In this document: positions 7,951-15,295 of the stretch, piece after piece
How positions within the stretch are numbered: the stretch's first letter is position 1
How the letters are laid out: every line of letters begins with the position of its first letter
Assembly: GCA_012511615.1 (NCBI GenBank)
Contig: JAAZFS010000057.1
Span: forward strand, 1 to 19,277
Direction: 5' to 3'
DNA length: 19,277 nt
DNA from: Elusimicrobiota bacterium
GTDB taxonomy: Bacteria; CG03; SLGR01
Program-made: the position numbers and the translations under genes
Notes under the pieces: generated by a model
Database searches by the model: none
What the model saw: only the letters and a program-made list of their open reading frames with translations
Told to the model about the DNA's origin: nothing

Positions 7951-8394
7951 ATGATTCTCAGCTATAATTGTCCGGAAGAATATTTTCTCCCCAAACAAGC
8001 TGAAAAATTAGCAGGCTATATCTTGAAAAATTTTTGGAGACATCCTGTCCCCTTCCCAAAAAATCCCATACTGGATATTGAAACTGTTGATGGTCCAGAA
8101 ATTCAGCGAATAAACCGGGAGTATTTAGGACGGGATAATAGGACTGATGTTATAGCCTTTTCATTTATTGAAGGGGAACCTTCGCCCATAGGGGAGGAAA
8201 TATGTCATCTGGGGCAGATACTGATATCAAAAGAGGCGGTCAGTAAGCAAGCCCAGGCAGAGGGACATTCAGAGAAAGAAGAGTTCAGGCTTCTTCTAGT
8301 GCATGGTCTTCTGCATATTGCCGGTCTGGAAGAAGGGGAAGAGCTAGAAGATTGTCAGATAAAAATATTAAATCGTTTAAGTCAGATAATTTAA
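7951..8394 (+). CDS. ybeY: YbeY-type endoribonuclease, missing third metal His
   Basis: Member of the YbeY/UPF0054 single-strand endoribonuclease family, which acts in 16S rRNA maturation and ribosome quality control; 147 residues, near the family norm. Recognisable blocks are INREYLGRDNRTDVIAFSF, LGQILISKEAVSKQA, and the metal motif region LLLVHGLLHIAGLEEGEE. The family motif is HGxLHLxGYDH; H118 and H122 are present, but position 128 is Glu instead of the third zinc His, and Tyr-Asp reads Leu-Glu. The usual GDI before the motif is also GQI. The ATG at 7951 is chosen because it starts just after the preceding stop; the frame runs open further upstream inside pgpH. It overlaps the next gene by 43 bases. 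Whether it is still catalytic is uncertain. Confidence 0.88.
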   Translation: MILSYNCPEEYFLPKQAEKLAGYILKNFWRHPVPFPKNPILDIETVDGPEIQRINREYLGRDNRTDVIAFSFIEGEPSPIGEEICHLGQILISKEAVSKQAQAEGHSEKEEFRLLLVHGLLHIAGLEEGEELEDCQIKILNRLSQII

Positions 8395-9083
8395 TTAAGA
8401 GTTTCGACTATGCCCTTAAGGGATTTGTCTATGCAGTGAAAACTGAGAGAAACATACGGATTCATATTATAGCGACGATTCTGGTTATTATATTGTCGCT
8501 CTTTCTAAAAATCTCCCGCCTTGAATTAGCTATTCTTATCCTAGTAATATCGCTTGTAATAATCTGTGAAATAATCAATACCGCTGTGGAGCATATAGTC
8601 AATATGATTACCAGAAAGCATCATCCAATTGCCAAAATTATAAAAGATTTGACTGCGGCCGCGGTGTTTTTCGCTTCTGTCTCTGCTGTAATAATAGGGT
8701 ATTTGATATTATTCAAAAGAGAAACTCACCAATTTTTAAGTGATTTTAACTTGTTAGAAAAGGTCTCTGCTTATCCGCCATATATCTCGGCGGCTGTGGT
8801 TTTTATAGTTGTTTTTATTTCATTTGCTCTCAAGGCACTAAGCCAAAAAATCCCCTCAATTGAGGGAGGATTTCCAAGTATTCATACAGCCCTTGCTTTT
8901 TCGCTTGCTACAATGGTATTAATTGCTTCGGGCAGTGTAAGTGTATTTATTCTGGCTCTCTTTATTGCCCTAATGGTGGCCCAATCGAGAGTTTCAGTAG
9001 GAATCCACAATCTCTGGGAAGTTATTGCCGGTGCTATACTGGGGATGGGAATTACTATATTTTTATTTCAAATTCTGCTCTGA
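8352..9083 (+). CDS. DgkA-type lipid kinase fused to PAP2 phosphatase
   Basis: A 243-residue membrane protein with two enzyme domains. Residues 1-~123 are a Gram-positive-style DgkA/undecaprenol kinase: ALKGFVYAVKTERNIRIH with E32-R33-N34, EIINTAVEHIVN with E73, N76 and E80, and IAKIIKDLTAAAV with K98-D99, with three hydrophobic helices. Residues about 143-243 are a PAP2 phosphatase: EGGFPSIHTALAFS (PSIH 175-178 in place of PSGH) and SRVSVGIHNLWEVIAG (S212, R213, H219, with Glu at the usual Asp). A single chain could phosphorylate and dephosphorylate lipid carriers such as undecaprenol; the substrate is inference. The TTG start, with AGAAGA just upstream, is the only suitable start and lies inside ybeY. 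The stop overlaps the next ATG (TGATG). Confidence 0.88.
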   Translation: MSDKNIKSFKSDNLIKSFDYALKGFVYAVKTERNIRIHIIATILVIILSLFLKISRLELAILILVISLVIICEIINTAVEHIVNMITRKHHPIAKIIKDLTAAAVFFASVSAVIIGYLILFKRETHQFLSDFNLLEKVSAYPPYISAAVVFIVVFISFALKALSQKIPSIEGGFPSIHTALAFSLATMVLIASGSVSVFILALFIALMVAQSRVSVGIHNLWEVIAGAILGMGITIFLFQILL

Positions 9084-10054
9084 TGTTAATATATATTTTG
9101 CTTCTTAGTCTTTTGATAGTTAGCTCTTTCTTCTCATCGCTTGAGACCGCTCTTCTTGCTTTAGGTGAGGTAAGGGTAAGGAACTGGTCAACTAGTTTTA
9201 TGCCCCAACTGAAAGAATGGATAGACAAACCTTCCAATATAATAACCAGCTTGCTTCTAGGAAATAATCTGATCAACATAAGCTTTTCTTCCCTTTTTAC
9301 CATAGTTATATATAATGCTGATAAAATTCCCACGCATTTTGTGGAGTCCGTATCGGTAGTGTTATCGTCAGTTCTTCTACTTACATTAGGGGAAATATTA
9401 CCGAAAAATATTGCTCATTCTTATCCTGATTATGTGGTGAGAGCTTCCTATAAACCATTTATGAAATTTTATCTAGTTGCAGGACCAGTTTCTGAATGGC
9501 TTAATAAAGTGTCATTTTCACTTGTTGGTGGTTTAGGGAAGATGAGAGAAAGGGGCATATCTAGGAAAGAGGTCTCTGTGGCTCTTGAGGACCTGCAGAA
9601 GAGGAATATGATAGACAATGAGTATACAAATATGATGATCAAAACACTTTCTCTTAGTAATAAAACCGTAGTTGATGTGATGAGTCCCCTAGAGTGCATA
9701 TATGCGGTTAACCTTGATTGGAAGTATGAAAAAATTATGAACGAACTTATAAGCAGCCCTTTTTCCAGGATACCCGCTTATTCAGGAAAACTAGATAATG
9801 TCAAAGGTATTATCTATTTGAAAGATATCATAGGGGAATTAAACCGGAATGAAAAAATTGAGTTTAAAGATATTCTCAGATCTCCAGTGGTTACCCAACC
9901 AGAAAAAAATTCATATACACTTTTTCAGGAGCTTAGGAAGAAGAGAATTCATTTGGCTCTTGTAAAGTCTGAGAGCCATCTTCTAGGCTTAGTGTCGATT
10001 GAAGATATAATAGAGGAAGTTCTCGGAGAAATTTACGATGAATATGATAACTGA
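9083..10054 (+). CDS. CNNM/CorC-type membrane protein without CorC_HlyC domain
   Basis: A 323-residue membrane protein of the CNNM/CorC (HlyC/CorC) family, associated with Mg2+ or Co2+ handling. The DUF21 membrane domain spans about 1-160, with SSFFSSLETALLALG in helix 1, LLGNNLINI in helix 2 and LTLGEILPKNIA in helix 3. A CBS pair follows (about 195-250, with SRIPAYSGKLDNVKGIIYLKD, and 262-318, ending GLVSIEDIIEEVLGEIYDEY). The protein stops there and lacks the C-terminal CorC_HlyC transporter-associated domain that its neighbour has. The ATG overlaps the previous stop by one base; the 3' end overlaps the next gene by 17 bases. The pair probably arose by duplication and may work together. 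Confidence 0.9.
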   Translation: MLIYILLLSLLIVSSFFSSLETALLALGEVRVRNWSTSFMPQLKEWIDKPSNIITSLLLGNNLINISFSSLFTIVIYNADKIPTHFVESVSVVLSSVLLLTLGEILPKNIAHSYPDYVVRASYKPFMKFYLVAGPVSEWLNKVSFSLVGGLGKMRERGISRKEVSVALEDLQKRNMIDNEYTNMMIKTLSLSNKTVVDVMSPLECIYAVNLDWKYEKIMNELISSPFSRIPAYSGKLDNVKGIIYLKDIIGELNRNEKIEFKDILRSPVVTQPEKNSYTLFQELRKKRIHLALVKSESHLLGLVSIEDIIEEVLGEIYDEYDN

Positions 10055-11306
10055 AACCTTCTTAGTTAGAGGGGGGGTCTTTTTTATATTACTGGTTTTA
10101 ACCATGTTTTTTACTGCCTCAGAAACAGCTCTTACAGTTCTTCGTCGGTCCCAGATTAGGAGACTTATAAGTGAAAAAGGAGTGAAGGGGCTCAAAGCCT
10201 GGCAGAAAAATCCTAACCGGCTTCTTACAACAACGCTTGTTGGGACTGCCGTTTGTGTGGTAATCCTTTCAGTGATAGGCACGGTTATGGCTATTGAATT
10301 GAGTGAATATACTCACCTGCCGGAGTCCTTGATGATTTCTCTAAGCGCTCTTGTGGTTCTCTTGTTTGTTTTGGTTTTTGCAGAAATTGTACCCAAAGCC
10401 TTTGGGAGGAGGAATGCTGAAAAGACAGCCAGCCTTATAATAAACCCACTCAGATTCATAAGTGTTTTACTGGCTCCAGTAGTCTGTTTTTTTACAGGGC
10501 TTAGTAGTCTGGTGCTTAGGATGATAGGGGAAAAATCGTTGAAGGAACATCCCTTGTTTGCTATTGAGGAGCTGAGGGGTTTAATTGAGATGGGTTTAAA
10601 AGAGGGAGTTATCGCCGGTAGTGAGAAGAAAATGATGGGCCAGATAATGGAGTTCGGTGAAACGGTGGTGAGAGAAATTATGGTTCCTAGAATCAATATG
10701 AAAATGCTGAATATTGATACTTCTTTTAAATCTTTGGTTCGAGAGGCTTTAGAGTACGGGCATTCCCGTATTCCAGTTTATGAAGATAATGTGGACAATA
10801 TTGTAGGGATTCTTTATGTGAAGGATCTTCTGCCGGTCCTTGCCGGCCGTAGGGCTAAAAAAATAAGTGATATTTTACGGAAACCCTATTTTATACCAGA
10901 GGTGAAGAATATAGCAGAACTCTTGAAGGAGTTTAAGAGTGGACGAGTCCATATGGCAATTGCAGTGGATGAATATGGCGTCCCAGTAGGACTGATTTCG
11001 ATTGAAGATATTGTGGAAGAAATTACTGGTGAAATATTTGATGAATACGACGTAAAAAAAGAGCGTATAAAGAAAATATCTGACAATGTCTGGGAAATCA
11101 GCGCAATTGAGGATCTTGATAAAATAAATGACAAGATAGAGGCCTCACTTCCAGAAGATGAATACGATTCACTCGGAGGATTGATAGTGGGAGAACTCGG
11201 GCATGTCCCCGAGGAAGGTGAAGAGGTTACATACGATAGGTATAAGATGAAAATTATAAAATCATCACCAACTCGAGTGAAGACTGTTCGCCTGGAAATT
11301 ATTTGA
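10038..11306 (+). CDS. CNNM/CorC-type membrane protein, full domain set
   Basis: A 422-residue member of the HlyC/CorC (CNNM) family of membrane proteins linked to divalent-cation transport. Order: DUF21 membrane domain (about 1-165, with FFTASETALTVLRRSQ, LVGTAVCVVILSV and VFAEIVPKAFGRRNA), a CBS pair (about 212-335, with HSRIPVYEDNVDNIVGILYVKDLLP and VDEYGVPVGLISIEDIVEEITGEIFDEYD), then a CorC_HlyC domain (about 345-422, EYDSLGGLIVGELGHVPEEG). The ATG at 10038 has GGAG about 9 bases upstream; a second in-frame ATG at 10044 is possible. It overlaps the preceding paralogue by 17 bases, and recO starts at the base after its stop. The ion and transport direction cannot be told from sequence. 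Confidence 0.93.
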   Translation: MNMITETFLVRGGVFFILLVLTMFFTASETALTVLRRSQIRRLISEKGVKGLKAWQKNPNRLLTTTLVGTAVCVVILSVIGTVMAIELSEYTHLPESLMISLSALVVLLFVLVFAEIVPKAFGRRNAEKTASLIINPLRFISVLLAPVVCFFTGLSSLVLRMIGEKSLKEHPLFAIEELRGLIEMGLKEGVIAGSEKKMMGQIMEFGETVVREIMVPRINMKMLNIDTSFKSLVREALEYGHSRIPVYEDNVDNIVGILYVKDLLPVLAGRRAKKISDILRKPYFIPEVKNIAELLKEFKSGRVHMAIAVDEYGVPVGLISIEDIVEEITGEIFDEYDVKKERIKKISDNVWEISAIEDLDKINDKIEASLPEDEYDSLGGLIVGELGHVPEEGEEVTYDRYKMKIIKSSPTRVKTVRLEII

Positions 11307-12050
11307 TTGTCTTCTTTTAATGCAGAAGGCATACTGATTAGGAGCTATGACTATGGAGATGGTCATAGGATTATTTCTGCCTTCACTCGTGAGGCCGGAA
11401 AAATTAAGGCAGTGGCCCGTGGTTCAAGAAAAGTTAAGTCAAAACTAGCTGCCTATTTAGAGCCAGCCTCTCATAATATTTTCTCTTTCCATTCAAAAAA
11501 GGGGCAGGGACTTTATACTCTGACCGGAGTCCGTCCACTTGATACTCACGAAGATTTAAGGAAGGATATGAAACTTTTTGGCTATGCTTCAATTATCCTC
11601 GAGAGTGTTGACGTAATGACAGCGGAAAATGATCCTGATTTGATATTATACTCTCTACTTACAGATGCCTTAAAAGATCTTTCGGCAAAGGAACCATCTG
11701 GGACATTCTGTCTCTTTCTCTTCCGGCTTCTAAAGGCCGCAGGCTACCGCTTGGAGATGTTTAGTTGTATCAGTTGTGGAAGAGAAATTTCTGGAAAGGC
11801 GGGTTTGTTTTCATTTTCTTTGGGTGGGATTGTTTGCTCTGATTGTCGGCAGGATTCACCCTGCCTGAATGTTTCAAAAAAGACCCTCGGATACATCAGA
11901 AAACTCTCAGAAAAACTTGCTCTTCCTGACGATGTAGAAGAAGAAATTGGAAATATTATCCAAAAATATATAAAATACGAATTCGGTAAAGATTTAAATT
12001 CAAGGGAATTTATGAAAATATTTGGAGAAAAATGTACTTTCAAGACTTAA
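11307..12050 (+). CDS. recO: DNA repair protein RecO
   Basis: RecF-pathway mediator that helps load RecA on single-stranded DNA; 247 residues, typical. The N-terminal OB-fold is visible from AEGILIRSYDYGDGHRIISAFTREAGKIKAVARGSRK. The helical C-terminal part has four cysteines in a zinc-finger arrangement, C154xxC157 and C177xxC180 (FSCISCGRE and IVCSDCRQ), as in many RecO proteins. The TTG start directly abuts the preceding TGA, and the encoded N-terminus matches the family start. The 3' end overlaps glyQ by 19 bases. In many bacteria recO sits with era near ybeY; era is not here. Confidence 0.93.
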   Translation: MSSFNAEGILIRSYDYGDGHRIISAFTREAGKIKAVARGSRKVKSKLAAYLEPASHNIFSFHSKKGQGLYTLTGVRPLDTHEDLRKDMKLFGYASIILESVDVMTAENDPDLILYSLLTDALKDLSAKEPSGTFCLFLFRLLKAAGYRLEMFSCISCGREISGKAGLFSFSLGGIVCSDCRQDSPCLNVSKKTLGYIRKLSEKLALPDDVEEEIGNIIQKYIKYEFGKDLNSREFMKIFGEKCTFKT

Positions 12051-12877
12051 TTCATCTCTTAAATGAATACTGGAGAGACCAAGGTTGTCTCCTGGCCCAG
12101 CCCTATGATATTGAGGTGGGTGCCGCTACTTTTAATCCTTCAACTTTCTTTCATGTACTCAGCCCTCGTCCAGCAAAGTTAGCCTTTGTGGAGCCTTCTA
12201 GAAGGCCAACTGATGGAAGGTATGGGGATAATCCTAATCGCCTCCAGCGATATTATCAGTATCAGGTGATACTCAAGCCTTCGCCTGAAGATGTCCAGGA
12301 ACTCTATAGGGAATCTTTGAGGAAAATTGGAATAAACCTTAAAGAGCATGATTTAAGACTTATAAAAGATGACTGGCGTTCACCCACGCTTGGTGCCTGG
12401 GGTTTGGGCTGGGAGGTCTGGTTGGATGGCTTGGAAATTACCCAGTTTACTTATTTTCAGCAGATGGGGGGCTCTGATCTTCCGGATGCACCTGTCGAAT
12501 TAACATATGGATTAGAGAGAATTGCCATGTTCCTCCAAGGGGTAGAAAGCGTTTATGACATAAAATGGAATAAGGATTTTACCTATGGCGATATCCACCT
12601 TTCCGATGAAATAGAGTTTTCTAAATATAACTTTGAAGAAGTTAATTCAGACTTTCAGCGTCATATATTTGGTGAGTATGAGAAAAAATCCATCCGTCTT
12701 TCCGAGTTAAAACTTTTTCGCCCAGCCTATGATTTTGTTCTTAAGGCCTCGCATTCATTTAACCTTTTGGATGCGCGTGGTGTGATTAGCGTTGCCGAGC
12801 GCAATCGCTATATAGAGCGTGTCAGAAAAATGGCGGCCGCAGTAGCCAAGGGGTATAGGGAATCTTTGGATGAATAA
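12032..12877 (+). CDS. glyQ: glycyl-tRNA synthetase alpha subunit
   Basis: Alpha (catalytic) subunit of the bacterial alpha2beta2 glycyl-tRNA synthetase, 281 residues, close to the usual 290-300. The sequence is highly typical: FQDLIHLLNEYWRDQGCLL at the start, then VGAATFNPSTFFHVL, AFVEPSRRPTDGRYGDNPNR, RLQRYYQYQVILKPSP, a DDWRSPTLGAWGLGWEVW block and GSDLPDAPVELTYGLERIAM. The ATG lies within recO, and the stop overlaps the glyS start by 8 bases, so alpha and beta are made from one message. Confidence 0.97.
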   Translation: MYFQDLIHLLNEYWRDQGCLLAQPYDIEVGAATFNPSTFFHVLSPRPAKLAFVEPSRRPTDGRYGDNPNRLQRYYQYQVILKPSPEDVQELYRESLRKIGINLKEHDLRLIKDDWRSPTLGAWGLGWEVWLDGLEITQFTYFQQMGGSDLPDAPVELTYGLERIAMFLQGVESVYDIKWNKDFTYGDIHLSDEIEFSKYNFEEVNSDFQRHIFGEYEKKSIRLSELKLFRPAYDFVLKASHSFNLLDARGVISVAERNRYIERVRKMAAAVAKGYRESLDE

Positions 12878-14948
12878 AATAGTTTTTCTAGTAGAGTTTG
12901 GCTGCGAAGATCTTCCGCCATTAGATGCTGTCTATATTGCCGATTCTGGTCCCGAACTTTTAAAAAACATTCTTAAGGATTTCAGACTGGAATACTCTGG
13001 CGTCCGAGTCTTTGTTACTCCCAGAAGAATTGCCCTCCAAGCAGAGGCATCAGCTAAGCAACTTTCTGATGAGGAGAAAATCAAGGGTCCTCCAGTCAGG
13101 GTGGCAATGAAAGATGGAGAACCGACTCCGGCAGGTTTAGGTTTTGCAAGAAAGTTTAATGTAGATTTTAGCCAGCTTGGGCAAGAGAGTACTCCAAAAG
13201 GAGATTATCTTTACTATCAATTGCTTAAACCTGGAGCTCCTCTTGAAGATATTATAGCTGATATTTCCCTAGATTTTCTGAAGAAATTGAGTTTTCCGGT
13301 AACGATGAATTGGCCCGAATCTGATTTTTCTTTTCCCCGCCCTATACGCTGGGTTACTGCCTTAGTTGGTGATAAGTTAGTTGACTTTACCACTTGTGGC
13401 TTAAAAAGCTCGACGAAAACTAAAGGACATTATGTTTTCTCCAAAGGTGATATTTCTCTCTCTGATGCTGCTTCCTATGAAAAAATACTTTTAGAAAATT
13501 CTGTACTTGTGGATTCAGAAAAGAGGAAAAAACTTCTCATCAATTCAATTGAAAACTTGGCATCGGAAAAAAATCTTTCTGCCCTGATGAACGAGGATTT
13601 GCTGGATGAAATAAATAATTCTCTTGAGTATCCGGGCTGTTTGTTGGGAAGTTTTCCCGACAAATATTTGGCTATGCCCAGGGAAATAATAGAAGCCTGC
13701 CTTATATTTCATCAGAGGTATATACCTATAAATGATAGTTCGGGCAGCCTTGCACCCTTTTTCATTGGAGTAAGGGACGGTTTGCCAGAAAATCTTAATG
13801 AAATAAAAAAAGGTTTTGAAAGTGTGCTTCTGGCCAGACTGAAGGATGCAGAGTTCTTTTTCAGGAAAGACCGTGAAAATTCTCTTGAATACTACGTAGA
13901 AAAACTTAAAGGGATAGAGTTTACCAGAGGACTGGGAACACTTTATGAAAAAACCCTGAGAGTTAAATCACTTATACCCCAACTAAATTTTATTTTCAGC
14001 GATAATTCAGAATCCTTATCCGTTGCAGAAAAAATAGTAGAGCTTGCCAAGGCTGATTTGACGACCCTTACTGTGGGCGAATTTCCAGAGTTGGAGGGGG
14101 TGATAGGGAGTACCTATGCTCGACTTGATCAAGAAGCAGAGGCGGTTTCGGACGGCATTTTACAGCAGTATTATCCCAGAACTTCCGAGGACTCTATCCC
14201 AGTACTTTTGGAGGCCGCTGTGGCCGGATTTTTGGATCGATTGGATACACTAACCGGAAATATTGGTACAGAAGTTAAAGTGACGAGTTCGCAGGACCCC
14301 TATGGTATGAGAAGAATCTGCCGAGGTATGCTGAGAATTGCTCAAAAAAAGGGATGGGACATTGATTTTGAGAAGCTTGTTCAAGCGTCTGTGGATGCCT
14401 ATCCTGAGGATAAACTTTCGTCTGATGCCGGCGAAAAAACCCTAACTTTTATCCTCCAGCAAGTCAGACAGTATCTTGAAGAAAATTTTGCCTATGATGT
14501 GGCAAGAAGTGCCGCTGCATCCGGTATGGATAACCCATCTGAACTCTTTAACCGGGCAAGAGCGATAGAGCAGATAAAGATGAGTCCCGGTTTTGTATCT
14601 CTTATTGCAGCACTAAAGAGAGCTGGAAATATAATCCGCCAGGCAGAGGAGAAGGGGATAGATATTCCCCAAGAGTGCGATAAGGCTTTACTAGCTGAGG
14701 AGTCTGAGAAAAATCTCTTTGAAGAGTATGGGAAAATAAAAGAGAGAGTTACCTCGAATTTTAAAGAAAAAAATTATTTTGAAGGCTTGAGGCTGGTAGG
14801 CAGCCTCAGGGAGGCAGTGGATGCTTTCTTCGAAGATATTCTTGTCATGGATCCAGATCCAAAAATTATGAAAAACCGGCTGGCTCTTCTTAAGGGTATT
14901 TCTCTACTTGGCCAGCCAGCGGGTGACCTATCGCTTTTAGAAGATTAG
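12870..14948 (+). CDS. glyS: glycyl-tRNA synthetase beta subunit
   Basis: Beta subunit of heterotetrameric GlyRS, 692 residues, full length. It begins with the family N-terminus FLVEFGCEDLPPLDA. The tRNA_synt_2f body follows, with VFVTPRRIAL, FPRPIRWVTALVGD, RLKDAEFFFRKDR and an HD-like region around VGEFPELEGVIG and YARLDQEAEAVSDGI. The C-terminal anticodon-binding DALR-like part ends with VDAFFEDILVMDPDPKIMKN and RLALLKGI. The start overlaps glyQ by 8 bases. It ends with TAG, and the DUF167 gene starts 2 bases later. Confidence 0.97.
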   Translation: MNKIVFLVEFGCEDLPPLDAVYIADSGPELLKNILKDFRLEYSGVRVFVTPRRIALQAEASAKQLSDEEKIKGPPVRVAMKDGEPTPAGLGFARKFNVDFSQLGQESTPKGDYLYYQLLKPGAPLEDIIADISLDFLKKLSFPVTMNWPESDFSFPRPIRWVTALVGDKLVDFTTCGLKSSTKTKGHYVFSKGDISLSDAASYEKILLENSVLVDSEKRKKLLINSIENLASEKNLSALMNEDLLDEINNSLEYPGCLLGSFPDKYLAMPREIIEACLIFHQRYIPINDSSGSLAPFFIGVRDGLPENLNEIKKGFESVLLARLKDAEFFFRKDRENSLEYYVEKLKGIEFTRGLGTLYEKTLRVKSLIPQLNFIFSDNSESLSVAEKIVELAKADLTTLTVGEFPELEGVIGSTYARLDQEAEAVSDGILQQYYPRTSEDSIPVLLEAAVAGFLDRLDTLTGNIGTEVKVTSSQDPYGMRRICRGMLRIAQKKGWDIDFEKLVQASVDAYPEDKLSSDAGEKTLTFILQQVRQYLEENFAYDVARSAAASGMDNPSELFNRARAIEQIKMSPGFVSLIAALKRAGNIIRQAEEKGIDIPQECDKALLAEESEKNLFEEYGKIKERVTSNFKEKNYFEGLRLVGSLREAVDAFFEDILVMDPDPKIMKNRLALLKGISLLGQPAGDLSLLED

Positions 14949-14950
14949 AA

Positions 14951-15223
14951 GTGAGTCTTCTTATCTCAGTCAGAGTTAGTCCGAATTCTTCAAGAAGAAG
15001 GATTGTAAAGGCGTCTGACGGGACCTTAAAAGTCTATCTTAACTCTCCTGCCCATGAGGGGAGAGCCAACCAAGAGCTACTGAAGTTTATATCAAAAAAA
15101 ATAGGCGTAGCAAGATCATCACTAAAAATTAAAAGAGGTTTCAAAGGCCGAGAAAAAACCCTGCTGGTAAAGGGTTTTAAAGCATCGGATTCAAAGAACC
15201 TCATAGACAAGTTATTAAGTTGA
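14951..15223 (+). CDS. DUF167 (YggU-type) protein
   Basis: Small 90-residue protein of the DUF167/YggU family, whose function is not established. Recognisable features are the opening LLISVRVSPNSSRRRIV, the LKVYLNSPAHEGRANQELLKF core, and a KRGFKGREKTLLVKG segment near the end. The GTG start is 2 bases after glyS, with the AGAAG at the end of glyS as a weak ribosome site. Its TGA stop lies inside the TTGACA of the ppdK promoter. It is the last gene of the phoH-to-yggU unit. Confidence 0.88.
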   Translation: MSLLISVRVSPNSSRRRIVKASDGTLKVYLNSPAHEGRANQELLKFISKKIGVARSSLKIKRGFKGREKTLLVKGFKASDSKNLIDKLLS

Positions 15224-15248
15224 CAAAAATAGTGAATAATGATATGTT
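15220..15248 (+). promoter_or_regulatory. candidate sigma-70 promoter for ppdK
   Basis: A perfect TTGACA at 15220-15225, a 17-base spacer and TATGTT at 15243-15248 lie just upstream of ppdK. The -35 overlaps the yggU stop codon. A second -10-like TATAAT at 15269-15274 has no good -35 at normal distance, so it could be an alternative or an extended element. No terminator hairpin is visible before it, so read-through from glyS/yggU may add transcription. Confidence 0.6.
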
Positions 15249-15295
15249 CGAAAACTATAAATATGAGATATAATGAACCTACAAGGAGTCAAAGC

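Noticed and set aside
10886..11332. 148-residue antisense frame under the second CNNM gene (and a 127-residue one at 10313-10696)
   Set aside because: Ser/Ile-rich products typical of a reversed coding strand, with no recognisable domain and fully inside a well-supported gene.
15239..15295. Upstream extension of ppdK
   Set aside because: The region contains the promoter and has no ribosome site; AAGGAG precedes ATG 15296.
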